From: an uncultured Collinsella sp.
GTDB taxonomy: Bacteria; Actinomycetota; Coriobacteriia; Coriobacteriales; Coriobacteriaceae
NCBI GenBank assembly: GCA_902496275.1
Contig: CABVAC010000022.1
Span: 1-28,858, forward strand
Direction of reading: 5' to 3'
Length of the DNA: 28,858 nucleotides
This document shows, piece by piece, positions 15,254 through 23,373 of this stretch. The first letter of the stretch is position 1. Every line of letters begins with the position of its first letter. The notes beneath the pieces were generated by a model. It ran no database searches. It was not told the DNA's origin and saw only the letters and a program-made list of their open reading frames with translations. Position numbers and translations under genes: made by a program.

Positions 15254-15619
15254 ATGAGCATCCGCGTTGATGAAACGAAACTCGACATCGAGGCCACCGA
15301 ACCCGCGATCCCGACCACCTGCTCGCCCGAGGACCTTCCCGACGAGGAGCTTCTCTACGACCTCGCCGACCTGTTCAAGGTCTTCAGCGACACCACGCGC
15401 ATCAAGATCCTCTATGCCCTCATGGGCCGCGAGCTCTGCGTGGCAGACATCGCCGAAGCGACCGAAACCTCGCAGTCCGCGGTGTCGCACCAGCTGCGCA
15501 CACTCAAGCAGTCGCACCTGGTTAAATTCCGGCGCGACGGGCGCAATATCCTATACTCGCTCGCCGACGACCACGTCTACACCATGCTCAACCAGGGCAT
15601 GAGCCACATCTGCGAATAG
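15254..15619 (+). CDS. ArsR/SmtB-family zinc-type repressor
   Basis: A 121-residue winged-helix repressor. The recognition helix lies in VADIAEATETSQSAVSHQL (about 63-81), followed by the wing FRRDGRNILYSL. The C-terminal helix carries Asp105, His107, His118 and Glu121, with the exact spacing (0, +2, +13, +16) of the alpha-5 zinc site of cyanobacterial SmtB (Asp104, His106, His117, Glu120), so zinc is the most likely inducer. Cys23 and Cys62 (ELCV) could form part of a second, alpha-3N-type site. The ATG has AAAGGA upstream. It is preceded by two operators and followed by the metallochaperone and ATPase genes, which it very likely represses. Confidence 0.93.
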   Translation: MSIRVDETKLDIEATEPAIPTTCSPEDLPDEELLYDLADLFKVFSDTTRIKILYALMGRELCVADIAEATETSQSAVSHQLRTLKQSHLVKFRRDGRNILYSLADDHVYTMLNQGMSHICE

Positions 15620-15681
15620 CAGCCAACCACGGTACCAGCGCGGCCTGCACCCAAGCCGCAAAAACGGGAAAGGAACCCACC

Positions 15682-15900
15682 ATGAAAAAGCAGTACAAGC
15701 TCGATGAGATCGATTGCGCCAACTGCGCGCGTGAGCTTCAGGACGAGCTGGCCAAGCTCGAGGGCGTCAAATCCGTGTCCGTCAACTTTATGACCCAGAA
15801 GCTGATGCTTGAGGCTGATGATGCTGAGTTCGACGAGGTGCTCAACCGCGTTGTAGAGTTTACGGCCGACGCCGAGCCGGACTGCGAGATCATTCTCTAG
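15682..15900 (+). CDS. Free HMA-domain metal-binding protein
   Basis: A 72-residue ferredoxin-like HMA domain with the metal-binding loop DCANCA (Cys12, Cys15) after a first strand, and a final strand ending in CEIIL. It is likely a cytosolic metallochaperone or the detached metal-binding domain of the ATPase, which has no such domain of its own. An acidic surface and an Asp before the CxxC fit Zn/Cd-type HMA domains (DCxxC), rather than copper chaperones. AAAGGA precedes the ATG. It lies 62 bases after the repressor, in the same operon, and is followed by a GC hairpin. Confidence 0.9.
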   Translation: MKKQYKLDEIDCANCARELQDELAKLEGVKSVSVNFMTQKLMLEADDAEFDEVLNRVVEFTADAEPDCEIIL

Positions 15901-15921
15901 CCCAGGTTTACGCCAACCTGC

Positions 15922-15945
15922 AAGGCCGCGATTGCCGCGGCCTTT
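15922..15945 (+). terminator. Weak terminator or attenuator before the ATPase gene
   Basis: AAGGCCGCG (15922-15930) pairs with its exact complement (15936-15944) around ATTGC; only a three-T run follows. It may partly separate the repressor-chaperone transcript from the ATPase, which has its own operator. Confidence 0.6.
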
Positions 15946-15957
15946 GCTCGCGAAATT

Positions 15958-15977
15958 ATATGAGCGAGTGTTCATAC
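15958..15977. promoter_or_regulatory. ArsR/SmtB-type operator O3 before the ATPase
   Basis: ATATGA-N8-TCATAC, a third copy of the O1/O2 dyad with the inner bases GCGAGTGT close to those of O2 (GCGCATGT). It ends 23 bases before the ATPase start, tying that gene to the same repressor. Confidence 0.8.
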
Positions 15978-16000
15978 ATTCAAATGGGAGGATACGAGTC

Positions 16001-17953
16001 ATGGCCACCGCCGACCCCAAGAAGAAAAAGAAGAAGCGCAAGAAGAAAGAGTCACTCGAGCATAAGCGCAACCGCATCCTGGTAGCGCTGGGCATTTTTG
16101 CCGTGGTGTACGCCCTCGATCAGTTCGGCACCCTCACCGCCGCATTCGGTACCCCGGGCGACATCTACGCCAGCTTTATGCTGTTCCTCATACCGTTTTT
16201 GATTGCCGGCTACGACGTGCTGCAAAAGGCATTCAATAACATCCGCCGCGGCAAGGCCTTCGACGAGAGTTTCCTTATGGCAGTCGCGACCATCGGCGCG
16301 TTTGCCATGGTGCTCTTCCCCGATACCGACCCGCACATGGCCGAAGGCGCCGCCGTCATGCTGTTCTACCAGGTCGGCGAGCTGTTCCAGGCATACGCCG
16401 TGGGCAAAAGCCGTAAATCGATCAGCGCCATGATGGACATCGCACCCGACTACGCCAACGTCGAGCAACCCGACGGCACGCTCGAACAGGTCTTCCCCGA
16501 TGACATCGCCGTCGGCACCGTGATTGTGGTCAAGCCCGGCGAGCGCGTGCCCATCGACGGCGTCATCGTCGAAGGCGAAACCCAGCTCGACACCGCCGCC
16601 CTTACCGGTGAGTCGGTCCCCCGCCCGGCCAAAACCGGAGACGATATCATCAGCGGCTGCATCAACATGACGGGGCTCATCCACGTGCGCACCACCAAGC
16701 CCTTTGGCGAGTCCACCGTCGCGCGCGTCCTGGAGCTCGTAGAAAACGCCAGCGAAAAGAAGGCGCGCACCGAGAACTTCATCACGCGCTTTGCCCGCAT
16801 CTACACGCCCGCCGTCACCGGCGCTGCCGCGGTACTCGCGCTCGGCGGCGGCTTGGTCACCGGCGCCTGGTCCGACTGGATCCTGCGCGGCCTGACTTTC
16901 CTGGTCGTCAGCTGCCCGTGCGCGCTCGTGATCAGCGTCCCGCTCAGCTTCTTTGGCGGCATCGGCGGCGCGTCCAAGCTGGGCGTTCTCATCAAGGGTT
17001 CTAACTACCTCGAGACGCTCGCCGACGTGGACACCGTCGTCTTTGACAAGACGGGCACCCTCACCAACGGCACGTTCTCGGTGGTCGCGGTACACCCCGA
17101 GGCCGGCTATACCGAGCAGTCGTTGCTCGAAGTCGCAGCCCTTGCTGAGTCGTTCTCCGATCACCCCATCGCGCAGTCCGTACGTGTCGCCTACCAGGGC
17201 GAGGTCGACCCCAAGCGCGTTAGCAACTCCGCCAACGACGCGGGCCACGGCGTGACGGCAACCATCGACGGCAAGCACGTCGTCGTTGGCAACGCAAAGA
17301 TGCTCGCCGCGGCCGGAGTCGAAGCGCCCGATTGCGAGGTCGTCGGCACCATCCTCCACGTGCTAGTCGATGGCATCTATGCCGGCCACATTGTAATTGC
17401 CGACACCATAAAGGCCGATGCAGAGCAGACGATCCGCGACCTGCACGCCGCCGGCGTCAAGCGCACCGTCATGCTCACGGGCGACCGCGAGGAAGTGGCT
17501 GCTGCGGTGGCCAAGCGGCTGGGGCTCGACGAGTTCCACGCGCAGCTGCTGCCGGGCGACAAGGTCGAGCGTGTTGAAGCGCTGCTGGCAGCCGAAAGCG
17601 GCAAGGGCAAGCTCGCCTTTGTCGGCGACGGTATCAACGACGCACCCGTGCTCACGCGCGCCGATGTGGGCATCGCCATGGGCGCTATGGGCTCGGACGC
17701 CGCAATTGAGGCGGCGGACGTCGTGCTCATGGATGACAAGCCGTCCAACATCTCCCGCGCGATCCGCGTGGCGCGCAAGACCATGTCGATTGTTTGGCAG
17801 AACATCATCTTTGCGCTGGGCATTAAGTTGCTGATTCTGGTGCTTGCGGCGCTCGGCATCGCCAACATGTGGCTTGCCGTGTTCGGCGACGTAGGCGTGG
17901 CGATCATCGCCATCCTGAACGCCATGCGCGCGATGGGTGTCAAGAACCTGTAG
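16001..17953 (+). CDS. Zn2+/Cd2+/Pb2+-exporting P-type ATPase (PIB-2)
   Basis: A 650-residue heavy-metal P-type ATPase that pumps divalent metal out of the cell. Visible motifs: TGES (202-205), the intramembrane CPC (305-307), the phosphorylated Asp349 in DKTGTLT, an SDHPIAQ HP motif and GDGIND (542-547). Asp630 in FGDVG of the last helix marks the Zn/Cd/Pb subtype; copper pumps have other residues there. The N-terminus has no HMA domain, only a lysine-rich stretch (about residues 7-16); a separate HMA protein is encoded just upstream. ATG 16001, with GGGAGGAT seven bases upstream, is preferred over an in-frame start at 15932 that would overlap operator O3. It is repressed, by inference, by the ArsR protein. 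Confidence 0.95.
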   Translation: MATADPKKKKKKRKKKESLEHKRNRILVALGIFAVVYALDQFGTLTAAFGTPGDIYASFMLFLIPFLIAGYDVLQKAFNNIRRGKAFDESFLMAVATIGAFAMVLFPDTDPHMAEGAAVMLFYQVGELFQAYAVGKSRKSISAMMDIAPDYANVEQPDGTLEQVFPDDIAVGTVIVVKPGERVPIDGVIVEGETQLDTAALTGESVPRPAKTGDDIISGCINMTGLIHVRTTKPFGESTVARVLELVENASEKKARTENFITRFARIYTPAVTGAAAVLALGGGLVTGAWSDWILRGLTFLVVSCPCALVISVPLSFFGGIGGASKLGVLIKGSNYLETLADVDTVVFDKTGTLTNGTFSVVAVHPEAGYTEQSLLEVAALAESFSDHPIAQSVRVAYQGEVDPKRVSNSANDAGHGVTATIDGKHVVVGNAKMLAAAGVEAPDCEVVGTILHVLVDGIYAGHIVIADTIKADAEQTIRDLHAAGVKRTVMLTGDREEVAAAVAKRLGLDEFHAQLLPGDKVERVEALLAAESGKGKLAFVGDGINDAPVLTRADVGIAMGAMGSDAAIEAADVVLMDDKPSNISRAIRVARKTMSIVWQNIIFALGIKLLILVLAALGIANMWLAVFGDVGVAIIAILNAMRAMGVKNL

Positions 17954-17969
17954 CGTTCGTGGGCTGTCC

Positions 17970-18044
17970 GGCCGGGGCCGGGCTTGGTTTTGAAGACGGG
18001 CCTCGCGCTACGGAGTGTTTTCAAAACCAAGCCCGGCCCCGGCC
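17970..18044. repeat. Perfect 25-bp inverted repeat after the ATPase gene
   Basis: Positions 17970-17994 and 18020-18044 are exact complements over 25 bases, beginning GGCCGGGGCCGGGC, around a 25-base loop. No T run follows on either strand. It separates the ATPase from the convergent regulator gene and may end transcripts or be a repeat element. The remaining 136 bases to 18180 hold nothing recognisable. Confidence 0.85.
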
Positions 18045-18180
18045 TGCATTGACACAGCTGGCGGTTCTTGGGCATCGCTTGCTGGCGGGGTTCCTTAGCT
18101 GAAATGGACTTGGCCGAAAGGGCCGCTGGTCCCGGTCGCTGGTTCGCGCTTTGCGTGAACTCCGCGCCACTGTGGGTCAG

Positions 18181-18570
18181 TTAGGCTTCCGTTGTTGGAC
18201 CCGCCACATCTTCCCGTCCCAGCATCGATCTTAGCTTCTCAAAGCTCTCCTCGCTCAGGCAGTGCTCCATGTGGCAGCCCTCTTGCGACGCCACCTCGGC
18301 CGATACGCCTGCATCCTCCAAAAGCCCCACGAAAAAGCAGTGGCGCTCCCACATTTGGCGCGCGACCTCCAGACCGCGCTCTGTCAGATGAACATCTCGT
18401 TTGCCCATTTCGACATAGCCGTTGCTTTCCAGCGTCGCCATGGCCTTGGAAACGCTCGCCTTGGTTACGCCGAGGTACTCCGCAACGTCGATCGAGCGCA
18501 CGATGCCCTGACGTTCCGACAGAACGTAGATCGATTCGAGATAGTCTTCTCCGGATTCACGTAGGGCCAT
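18181..18570 (-). CDS. MntR/DtxR-family metal-dependent regulator
   Basis: The 129-residue protein is a winged-helix repressor (HTH about 24-46, SIDVAEYLGVTKASVSKAM) with a dimerisation part but no SH3 domain, so it is MntR-sized. Metal ligands by alignment: Asp9 and Glu12 (MntR Asp8, Glu11), His77, Glu97, Cys99, Glu102, His103. The Asp is MntR-like (DtxR has Met10), whereas the Cys in EGCHMEH matches DtxR Cys102, so the metal site is mixed. I chose ATG 18570, which follows GAAAGGCGG; the frame extends to 18618 without a ribosome site. Targets probably include metal transporters, but none is adjacent. Manganese or iron is the likely co-repressor. Confidence 0.88.
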   Translation of the reverse strand: MALRESGEDYLESIYVLSERQGIVRSIDVAEYLGVTKASVSKAMATLESNGYVEMGKRDVHLTERGLEVARQMWERHCFFVGLLEDAGVSAEVASQEGCHMEHCLSEESFEKLRSMLGREDVAGPTTEA

Positions 18571-18594
18571 GGGCCGCCTTTCGCGATGATTGCT

Positions 18595-18674
18595 AGTTAG
18601 CCTTTGGATACTTTTCACAGCTTACTTTACCGCAAAAGTTGCCCATGTCTTACTACTTTGCCTAAAAGTTAGCC
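18595..18674 (-). promoter_or_regulatory. Repeated GGC(T)AACT boxes upstream of the regulator gene
   Basis: On the minus strand, GGCTAACTTTT (18674-18664), GGCAACTTTT (18643-18634) and GGCTAACT (18602-18595) lie in the same orientation upstream of the regulator start; the first two are 30 bases apart. They may be autoregulatory half-sites. No clear full palindrome is seen. Confidence 0.4.
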
Positions 18675-18700
18675 GTGTTTCACAAAACGTGCGGGACGAA

Positions 18701-18735
18701 AACAAAATGGGGACGCCCCGCAAGGAGTGTCCCCA
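18701..18735 (-). terminator. Terminator of the ABC-F/HAD operon
   Basis: On the minus strand TGGGGAC (18735-18729) pairs with GTCCCCA (18714-18708), followed by TTTTGTT. It lies 43 bases after the HAD stop codon. Confidence 0.65.
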
Positions 18736-18768
18736 GGTGCCGGCAGATAAGGAACGTCCCCAAGTGCC
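18722..18768. repeat. Two 20-bp direct repeats with GTCCCC cores
   Basis: AAGGAGTGTCCCCAGGTGCC (18722-18741) and AAGGAACGTCCCCAAGTGCC (18749-18768) lie 27 bases apart and agree at 17 of 20 positions. They partly overlap the terminator. The GTCCCC and GGTGCC blocks recall the palindrome at 8832. Confidence 0.6.
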
Positions 18769-18777
18769 GAGCCGCAG

Positions 18778-19548
18778 CTATAACAGTCCAAAGTACTTCG
18801 CGGCGTTGTAGATGCCGTCGTCGTCCACGGCAGTCGTCACATAGGTCGCCGCGGCCTTCACGGTATCCTGCGCGTTGCCCATGGCCACACTTGTGCCCAC
18901 GGCCGAGAACATCGACAGGTCGTTCTCGCCGTCGCCAAAGGCAATCGCTTCACTCGCGTCGATGCCCAGGCGCTCCAGCGTCGCCGCCACACCCAGGTCC
19001 TTGCCGCCGTTGGCCGGAATAATGTCGCAGAACAGGTCGCACCAGCGCGTGGTGAGCGAATGCGACACGGCATCGGTCACGATGTGCTCGTCAACTGGGT
19101 CAACAAAGGCACAGAACTGATAGACCGGCGCGTCAAAGGCATGCTCAAACGGCTCCTCGTGGTAGACGATTCCCGCGTTGCTGCCAGCCGTCACCACGCG
19201 CTCGGACAGGCGGTTCACAAACGAGTTCTCGCCCTGCATGCACAGTGAGTCGTAGCGCCCCTGCGCCACCTGGCCCACAATCACCGCGACGTCGTCCGAA
19301 TCGATCGGGCAGCTGCGGTAAACCCCCTCGGCATCAAAGCAGTGCTGGCCCGAAAGCGTAATGTACGCATCCCAGCCCAGGTCGAACAGCCAGTCCGGCA
19401 TCTGGTAGGTCGGACGGCCCGTGGCGATCACGCACGCAATCCCCTGCTCGTGAAAGCTGTCGAGCACCTGCTGCGCCGACGCCGGAATCCGGTGGGTCTT
19501 AAAGCTCAGCAGCGTGCCGTCGATATCGAAAAACGCGGCTTTGATCAT
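18778..19548 (-). CDS. Cof-type HAD-IIB hydrolase
   Basis: A 256-residue haloacid dehalogenase-like phosphatase of the Cof/IIB group. Motif I is FFDIDGTLL (Asp8, Asp10), motif II is CVIATGRP (Thr near 42), the catalytic Lys lies before the GVAATLERLGI region, and motif IV is FGDGENDLSMF. The large cap domain between motifs II and III fits the group, which acts on sugar phosphates, FMN or PLP. The substrate is not predictable. The gene starts 6 bases after the ABC-F gene and is cotranscribed with it. AGGAG lies ten bases before the ATG. Confidence 0.92.
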   Translation of the reverse strand: MIKAAFFDIDGTLLSFKTHRIPASAQQVLDSFHEQGIACVIATGRPTYQMPDWLFDLGWDAYITLSGQHCFDAEGVYRSCPIDSDDVAVIVGQVAQGRYDSLCMQGENSFVNRLSERVVTAGSNAGIVYHEEPFEHAFDAPVYQFCAFVDPVDEHIVTDAVSHSLTTRWCDLFCDIIPANGGKDLGVAATLERLGIDASEAIAFGDGENDLSMFSAVGTSVAMGNAQDTVKAAATYVTTAVDDDGIYNAAKYFGLL

Positions 19549-19554
19549 TCTCGC

Positions 19555-21414
19555 CTACTCCTCGCCCTCGAGCTTTTCGCTCGCCTCGAGCCACGCCATC
19601 TCCAGCTCGTCCATGGCAGCGTGAGCCTCGTCGATCTTTGCCTGCTGCTCGCCGAGCGCCGTGTAGTTGGTGGGATCGACTTGGGCCATTGCTGCCTCGG
19701 CCTCCTCAACGCGGGTGCGCTGCGTCTCCATCTTGCGCTCGAGCGAACTCACCTCGCGGCGGAGCTTCTGGCGCTCGGCGTTGGACAGGCCGTTGGGCTG
19801 ACCGCTCGACTTGGGCTTTTCGGCCGCAGCTGCCGCGGCACCGGTGTCGAACGTGCCGGTCTTGGCGCTCGGCGCGCCCACGGGCTCGCCCTCGGCGGTA
19901 GCGTTGCACAGGCGCAGGTACTGGTCCACGCCACCGGGCATATGCGTCAGGTGGCCGTCGAGCAGCGCCCACTGCTGGTCGGTCACGCGCTCCATCAAAA
20001 AGCGGTCGTGCGTCACCAGGATCAGCGTGCCGGGCCAGCCGTCCAGCAGGTCCTCGACAATCGCGAGCATGTCGGTATCCAGGTCGTTGCCCGGCTCGTC
20101 CAGGATGAGCACGTTGGGCTCGTCCAGAATCGTCAGCAACAGCGACAGGCGACGGCGCTGGCCGCCCGAAAGATCGCCGATGCGGCTCCAGAGCTGCTGC
20201 GTCGTAAAGCCCAGACGCTCGCAGAGCTTCTCGGGCGAAGTCTCCTTGCCGTCGATGACGTAGTACTTCTTATAGTTGCCGAGCACCTCGCGGATCGTGT
20301 CGCCCATGTAGGGCTTGAGCTCCTCGAGCTGCTGCGACAGCACGCCAAAGCGCACTGTCTGGCCAATCTTCACGCGGCCGCGCGTGGGTTCAATCTTGCC
20401 CTGGATCACGTCGAGCAGCGTCGACTTACCGGCGCCGTTCTCGCCCAAAAGGCCATAGCGGTCGCCCGCACCAATGAGCCAGGTCACATCGGTGAGCACC
20501 TGCTTGGGCGCGCCGTCGGTATCGGCATAGCCGGCATCCACGTCGACCACATCGATAACCTGCTTGCCCAAGCGGCTCACGGCCAAGCGCTTGAGCTCCA
20601 GCTCGTCACGCACGGGCGGCACGTCGGCGATCAGCTCACGAGCGGCATCCACGCGAAACTTGGGCTTGGTGGAACGAGCCTGGGCACCGCGGCTCAGCCA
20701 CGCGAGCTCCTTGCGCGCCATGTTGCGACGGCGCTCCTCGGTAACGGCGGCCATGCGGTCGCGCTCCACGCGCTGCAGGATGTAGGCCGAATAGCCGCCC
20801 TCGAAGGGATCGACCTGGCCGTCGTGAACCTCCCACATGCTGGTGCAGACCTCGTCCAAGAACCAGCGGTCGTGCGTGACCACGAGCATCGCGCCCTGCC
20901 CGCGCTGCCAGCGAGCCTTTAAGTGACGCGCGAGCCAGTTGATGGTGCGCATGTCCAGGTGGTTGGTGGGCTCGTCGAGCATGAGCACGTCGTAGTCGCC
21001 GATCAGCAGGCGCGCAAGGTCCACGCGACGGCGCTGGCCGCCCGAAAGCTCGCCCACCGTGCCCTCCCAGGGCACATCGCTAATAAGGCCGGCCAGAATC
21101 TGGCGCGTGCGGGAGCTCGACGCCCACTCGTACTCGGGGACGTCACCCACAACGGCATGATGCACGGTGTCGGTATCGACCAGCTGGTCCTTTTGGCCGA
21201 GTAGACCGATCGTGGTGCCGCGACGGTGCGTCACGCGGCCGTCGTCGGGCTCCAACGTGCCGGCGAGCACGCTCAGCAGCGTCGACTTACCGTCGCCGTT
21301 TTTACCGACAATACCAATGCGGTCGCCCTCGCCCACGCCGAGCGTAACGCTATCGAAAATATGCTTGGTGGGAAACTCTAGGCTGACGGAATCGCACCCC
21401 AAAAGAATCGCCAT
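19555..21414 (-). CDS. ABC-F family ATPase, Uup-like
   Basis: The 619-residue soluble protein has two ATPase domains and no membrane helices. The first has Walker A GKNGDGKST (37-45), LSGGQRRRVDLARLL and Walker B LMLDEPTNHLD; the second has GENGAGKST (about residue 325), LSGGQRRRLSLLL and LILDEPGNDLD, where Thr is changed to Gly. A charged linker joins the domains, and the C-terminus is a coiled coil (ERKMETQRTRVEEAEAAM onward), as in Uup. ABC-F proteins act on the ribosome, resolving stalls or relieving antibiotics; Uup also affects DNA branch processing. The start ATG 21414 has AAGGAG eight bases upstream; a longer frame to 21528 lacks support. Confidence 0.93.
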   Translation of the reverse strand: MAILLGCDSVSLEFPTKHIFDSVTLGVGEGDRIGIVGKNGDGKSTLLSVLAGTLEPDDGRVTHRRGTTIGLLGQKDQLVDTDTVHHAVVGDVPEYEWASSSRTRQILAGLISDVPWEGTVGELSGGQRRRVDLARLLIGDYDVLMLDEPTNHLDMRTINWLARHLKARWQRGQGAMLVVTHDRWFLDEVCTSMWEVHDGQVDPFEGGYSAYILQRVERDRMAAVTEERRRNMARKELAWLSRGAQARSTKPKFRVDAARELIADVPPVRDELELKRLAVSRLGKQVIDVVDVDAGYADTDGAPKQVLTDVTWLIGAGDRYGLLGENGAGKSTLLDVIQGKIEPTRGRVKIGQTVRFGVLSQQLEELKPYMGDTIREVLGNYKKYYVIDGKETSPEKLCERLGFTTQQLWSRIGDLSGGQRRRLSLLLTILDEPNVLILDEPGNDLDTDMLAIVEDLLDGWPGTLILVTHDRFLMERVTDQQWALLDGHLTHMPGGVDQYLRLCNATAEGEPVGAPSAKTGTFDTGAAAAAAEKPKSSGQPNGLSNAERQKLRREVSSLERKMETQRTRVEEAEAAMAQVDPTNYTALGEQQAKIDEAHAAMDELEMAWLEASEKLEGEE

Positions 21415-21483
21415 ATGCCCTGCTCCTTCGTAGAAATTCAACGTTGTCCATGATAGCAGCGAAAAGGCGGGTCGCACACGACA

Positions 21484-21522
21484 CAAAAAGGCGGGCCATC
21501 TCCCACAAGAGATGACCCGCCT
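21484..21522 (-). terminator. Terminator between the ABC-F and pst operons
   Basis: AGGCGGGTCATCTC (21522-21509, minus strand) pairs with 21502-21489 with one wobble pair, followed by TTTTTGT. It ends the pstSCAB transcript. Confidence 0.9.
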
Positions 21523-21577
21523 CTCCAATCAGTCCCGTGGCGACCGTGGCCACCGCGGGCCTCAAGCATGTCCCGGA

Positions 21578-22450
21578 CTAGGAGAACATGCCGGTGAGGT
21601 AATCATTCAGCCGCTTGTCCTTGGGCCGTTGGAAAATCTCGTCAGTCTCGTCGTACTCGACCATATCGCCCATGTAGAAGAACGCCGTGCGGTTGGACAC
21701 ACGCGACGCCTGCTCCATGTTGTGCGTCACGATGACGATGGCGCGGTCGGCAACGATCGACGACATGAGGTCCTCGATCGCCAGCGTCGAGATGGGGTCG
21801 AGCGCCGAGCAGGGTTCGTCAAACAGGATCACATCGGGGTTGAGCGCCAGCGTGCGCGCGATGCACAGGCGCTGCTGCTGACCGCCCGAAAGCGCGTAGG
21901 CGCTCTTGTCGAGCTTGTCCTTGACCTCGTCCCACAGCGCTGCACCGCGCAGGCTCTCCTCGACCATACGATCAAGCTCGTCACGGTCGGTAATGCCGTG
22001 ACGCTTGGGCGCAAACGTGATGTTGTCGCGAATGGACTTGCGGAAAGGGTTGGGCTGCTGGAACACCATGCCAATGGAGCGACGCAGCTCGTAGGTGTTT
22101 TCGGTCTTGGTGTTCACATTGCGTCCGCGGTAGTTAATCTCGCCCTCCACGCGGCAGCCGCGAATCTCGCGATTCATAAGGTTGAGACTGCGCAAGAAGG
22201 TCGACTTACCGCAGCCCGAAGGCCCAATGAGCGCCGTGATCTCACCCTTGTGAAAGTCGAGCGACGTGTCGTGTAGCGCATGGTGGTCGCCATAGTACAC
22301 GTTGACGTCCTTGGTGGAGAGCACGACCTCGTCGCTCACGGCCTTGCCACTCACGCGAACACGCCTCTCGCTCTCCCCCACGCTCGACAGGAAGTCCTGG
22401 GTGTCGGACGATGCCGCTTCGGTTGCGGGCGTTACATTCATCTCGCTCAT
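21578..22450 (-). CDS. pstB: Phosphate ABC transporter ATP-binding protein
   Basis: PstB powers phosphate uptake through PstCA. In the 290 residues, Walker A is GPSGCGKST (76-84), the signature LSGGQQQR (187-194) and Walker B ILFDEPCSALD (208-218; most PstBs have Thr where Cys is here). The FQQPNPF Q-loop motif is typical of PstB. The first 40 residues are an extra, charged N-terminus (most family members have about 250). The start overlaps the pstA stop by four bases (ATGA), so translation is coupled; the ATG at 22441 is an alternative. Last gene of pstSCAB; no phoU follows before the terminator. Confidence 0.97.
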   Translation of the reverse strand: MSEMNVTPATEAASSDTQDFLSSVGESERRVRVSGKAVSDEVVLSTKDVNVYYGDHHALHDTSLDFHKGEITALIGPSGCGKSTFLRSLNLMNREIRGCRVEGEINYRGRNVNTKTENTYELRRSIGMVFQQPNPFRKSIRDNITFAPKRHGITDRDELDRMVEESLRGAALWDEVKDKLDKSAYALSGGQQQRLCIARTLALNPDVILFDEPCSALDPISTLAIEDLMSSIVADRAIVIVTHNMEQASRVSNRTAFFYMGDMVEYDETDEIFQRPKDKRLNDYLTGMFS

Positions 22451-23373
22451 TCGGCCGTCATCTTCCTTGCCAGTTGCTTGCCCACAATGCGGGCGATTAC
22501 GTTAAACAACAGCACGCAAATCATCAGCAGTGCAGCGGTGCCCCAGACGATCTGCTGGGCCTCGGGGCTGCCCTCGCCATAGATCTTGTAGATATGCACG
22601 GCGAGCGACTCGCCGGGGCGGAACACGTTCCAGGCACAGGTGGGGCTCGACAGGTTAAAGCTCAAGAAGTTCAGGCGAACCGGCGAGCTCATACCCGAGG
22701 TAAAGAGCAGTGCTGCGGCCTCGCCAAACACACGGCCGGCCGAAAGCACGATGCCGGTCACGATGGCGGGCATGGCCTCGGGAATCAGGATGTGCAGCGT
22801 GGCCTCCCAGCGGGTGAGGCCCATAGCCAGGCACGCATCGCGCTGGGCCTGCGGCACGTCCTCGAGCGCCTGTTGGATCACACGCACCAGGATGGGAATG
22901 TTAAACATGGTAAGCGCGACGGCGCCGGAGATAATGGAGTACTTCCAGCCCAGCTGCACCGAGAACACCAGAAAGCCGAACATGCCGACGACGATGGAAG
23001 GCAGCGAGGACAGCGTCTCGATGGCGGTAGAGGCGATGTCGCGGATAGGGCCGTTCGGCGCGTACTCAACCAGGAAGACCGCTCCGCCTAGGCTGATGGG
23101 CACCGAGATGATCAGAGTGATCAGCAGCAGGTAGAACGAGTCGAACAGCTGGTAGAGCACGCCGCCCTGCGTTCCGTTGGCGCGCGACGGCTCTGTGAGA
23201 AAGCCCGGCTGGAACAGCGTCGAGATGCCCTCGAACAGGATATAGGCCACCATGGAGATGACGATGAGCATGACGATGGCGACGATCGCCGTCAGCACGC
23301 CCGTGGCGATGCGATCCTGTTTTTGGACACGCCCGAGCCTCGCCTCGTCGATGTGGATGCGCGTGCTAGCCAC
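22447..23373 (-). CDS. pstA: Phosphate ABC transporter permease PstA
   Basis: A 308-residue inner-membrane subunit with six hydrophobic segments and the permease coupling loop about LAMGLTRWEATLHILIPEAMPAI. The segment PISLGGAVFLVEYAP (near 100) is typical of PstA. I chose the GTG at 23373, which overlaps the pstC stop (8 bases) and has AAGGGGG upstream; an in-frame TTG at 23397 lacks a ribosome site and is less likely. PstA pairs with PstC to form the channel. Confidence 0.92.
   Translation of the reverse strand: MASTRIHIDEARLGRVQKQDRIATGVLTAIVAIVMLIVISMVAYILFEGISTLFQPGFLTEPSRANGTQGGVLYQLFDSFYLLLITLIISVPISLGGAVFLVEYAPNGPIRDIASTAIETLSSLPSIVVGMFGFLVFSVQLGWKYSIISGAVALTMFNIPILVRVIQQALEDVPQAQRDACLAMGLTRWEATLHILIPEAMPAIVTGIVLSAGRVFGEAAALLFTSGMSSPVRLNFLSFNLSSPTCAWNVFRPGESLAVHIYKIYGEGSPEAQQIVWGTAALLMICVLLFNVIARIVGKQLARKMTAE

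Noticed and set aside
16019..16050. A/G-rich run near the ATPase start, possible regulatory tract
   Set aside because: It encodes the Lys-rich N-terminus of the ATPase.
16052..17359. Minus-strand frame of 435 codons opposite the P-type ATPase
   Set aside because: Shadow frame; the plus-strand ATPase motifs are all present.
19342..20922. Plus-strand frame of 526 codons opposite the ABC-F and HAD genes
   Set aside because: Shadow of strong GC3 bias; it crosses two real genes and shows no domain.
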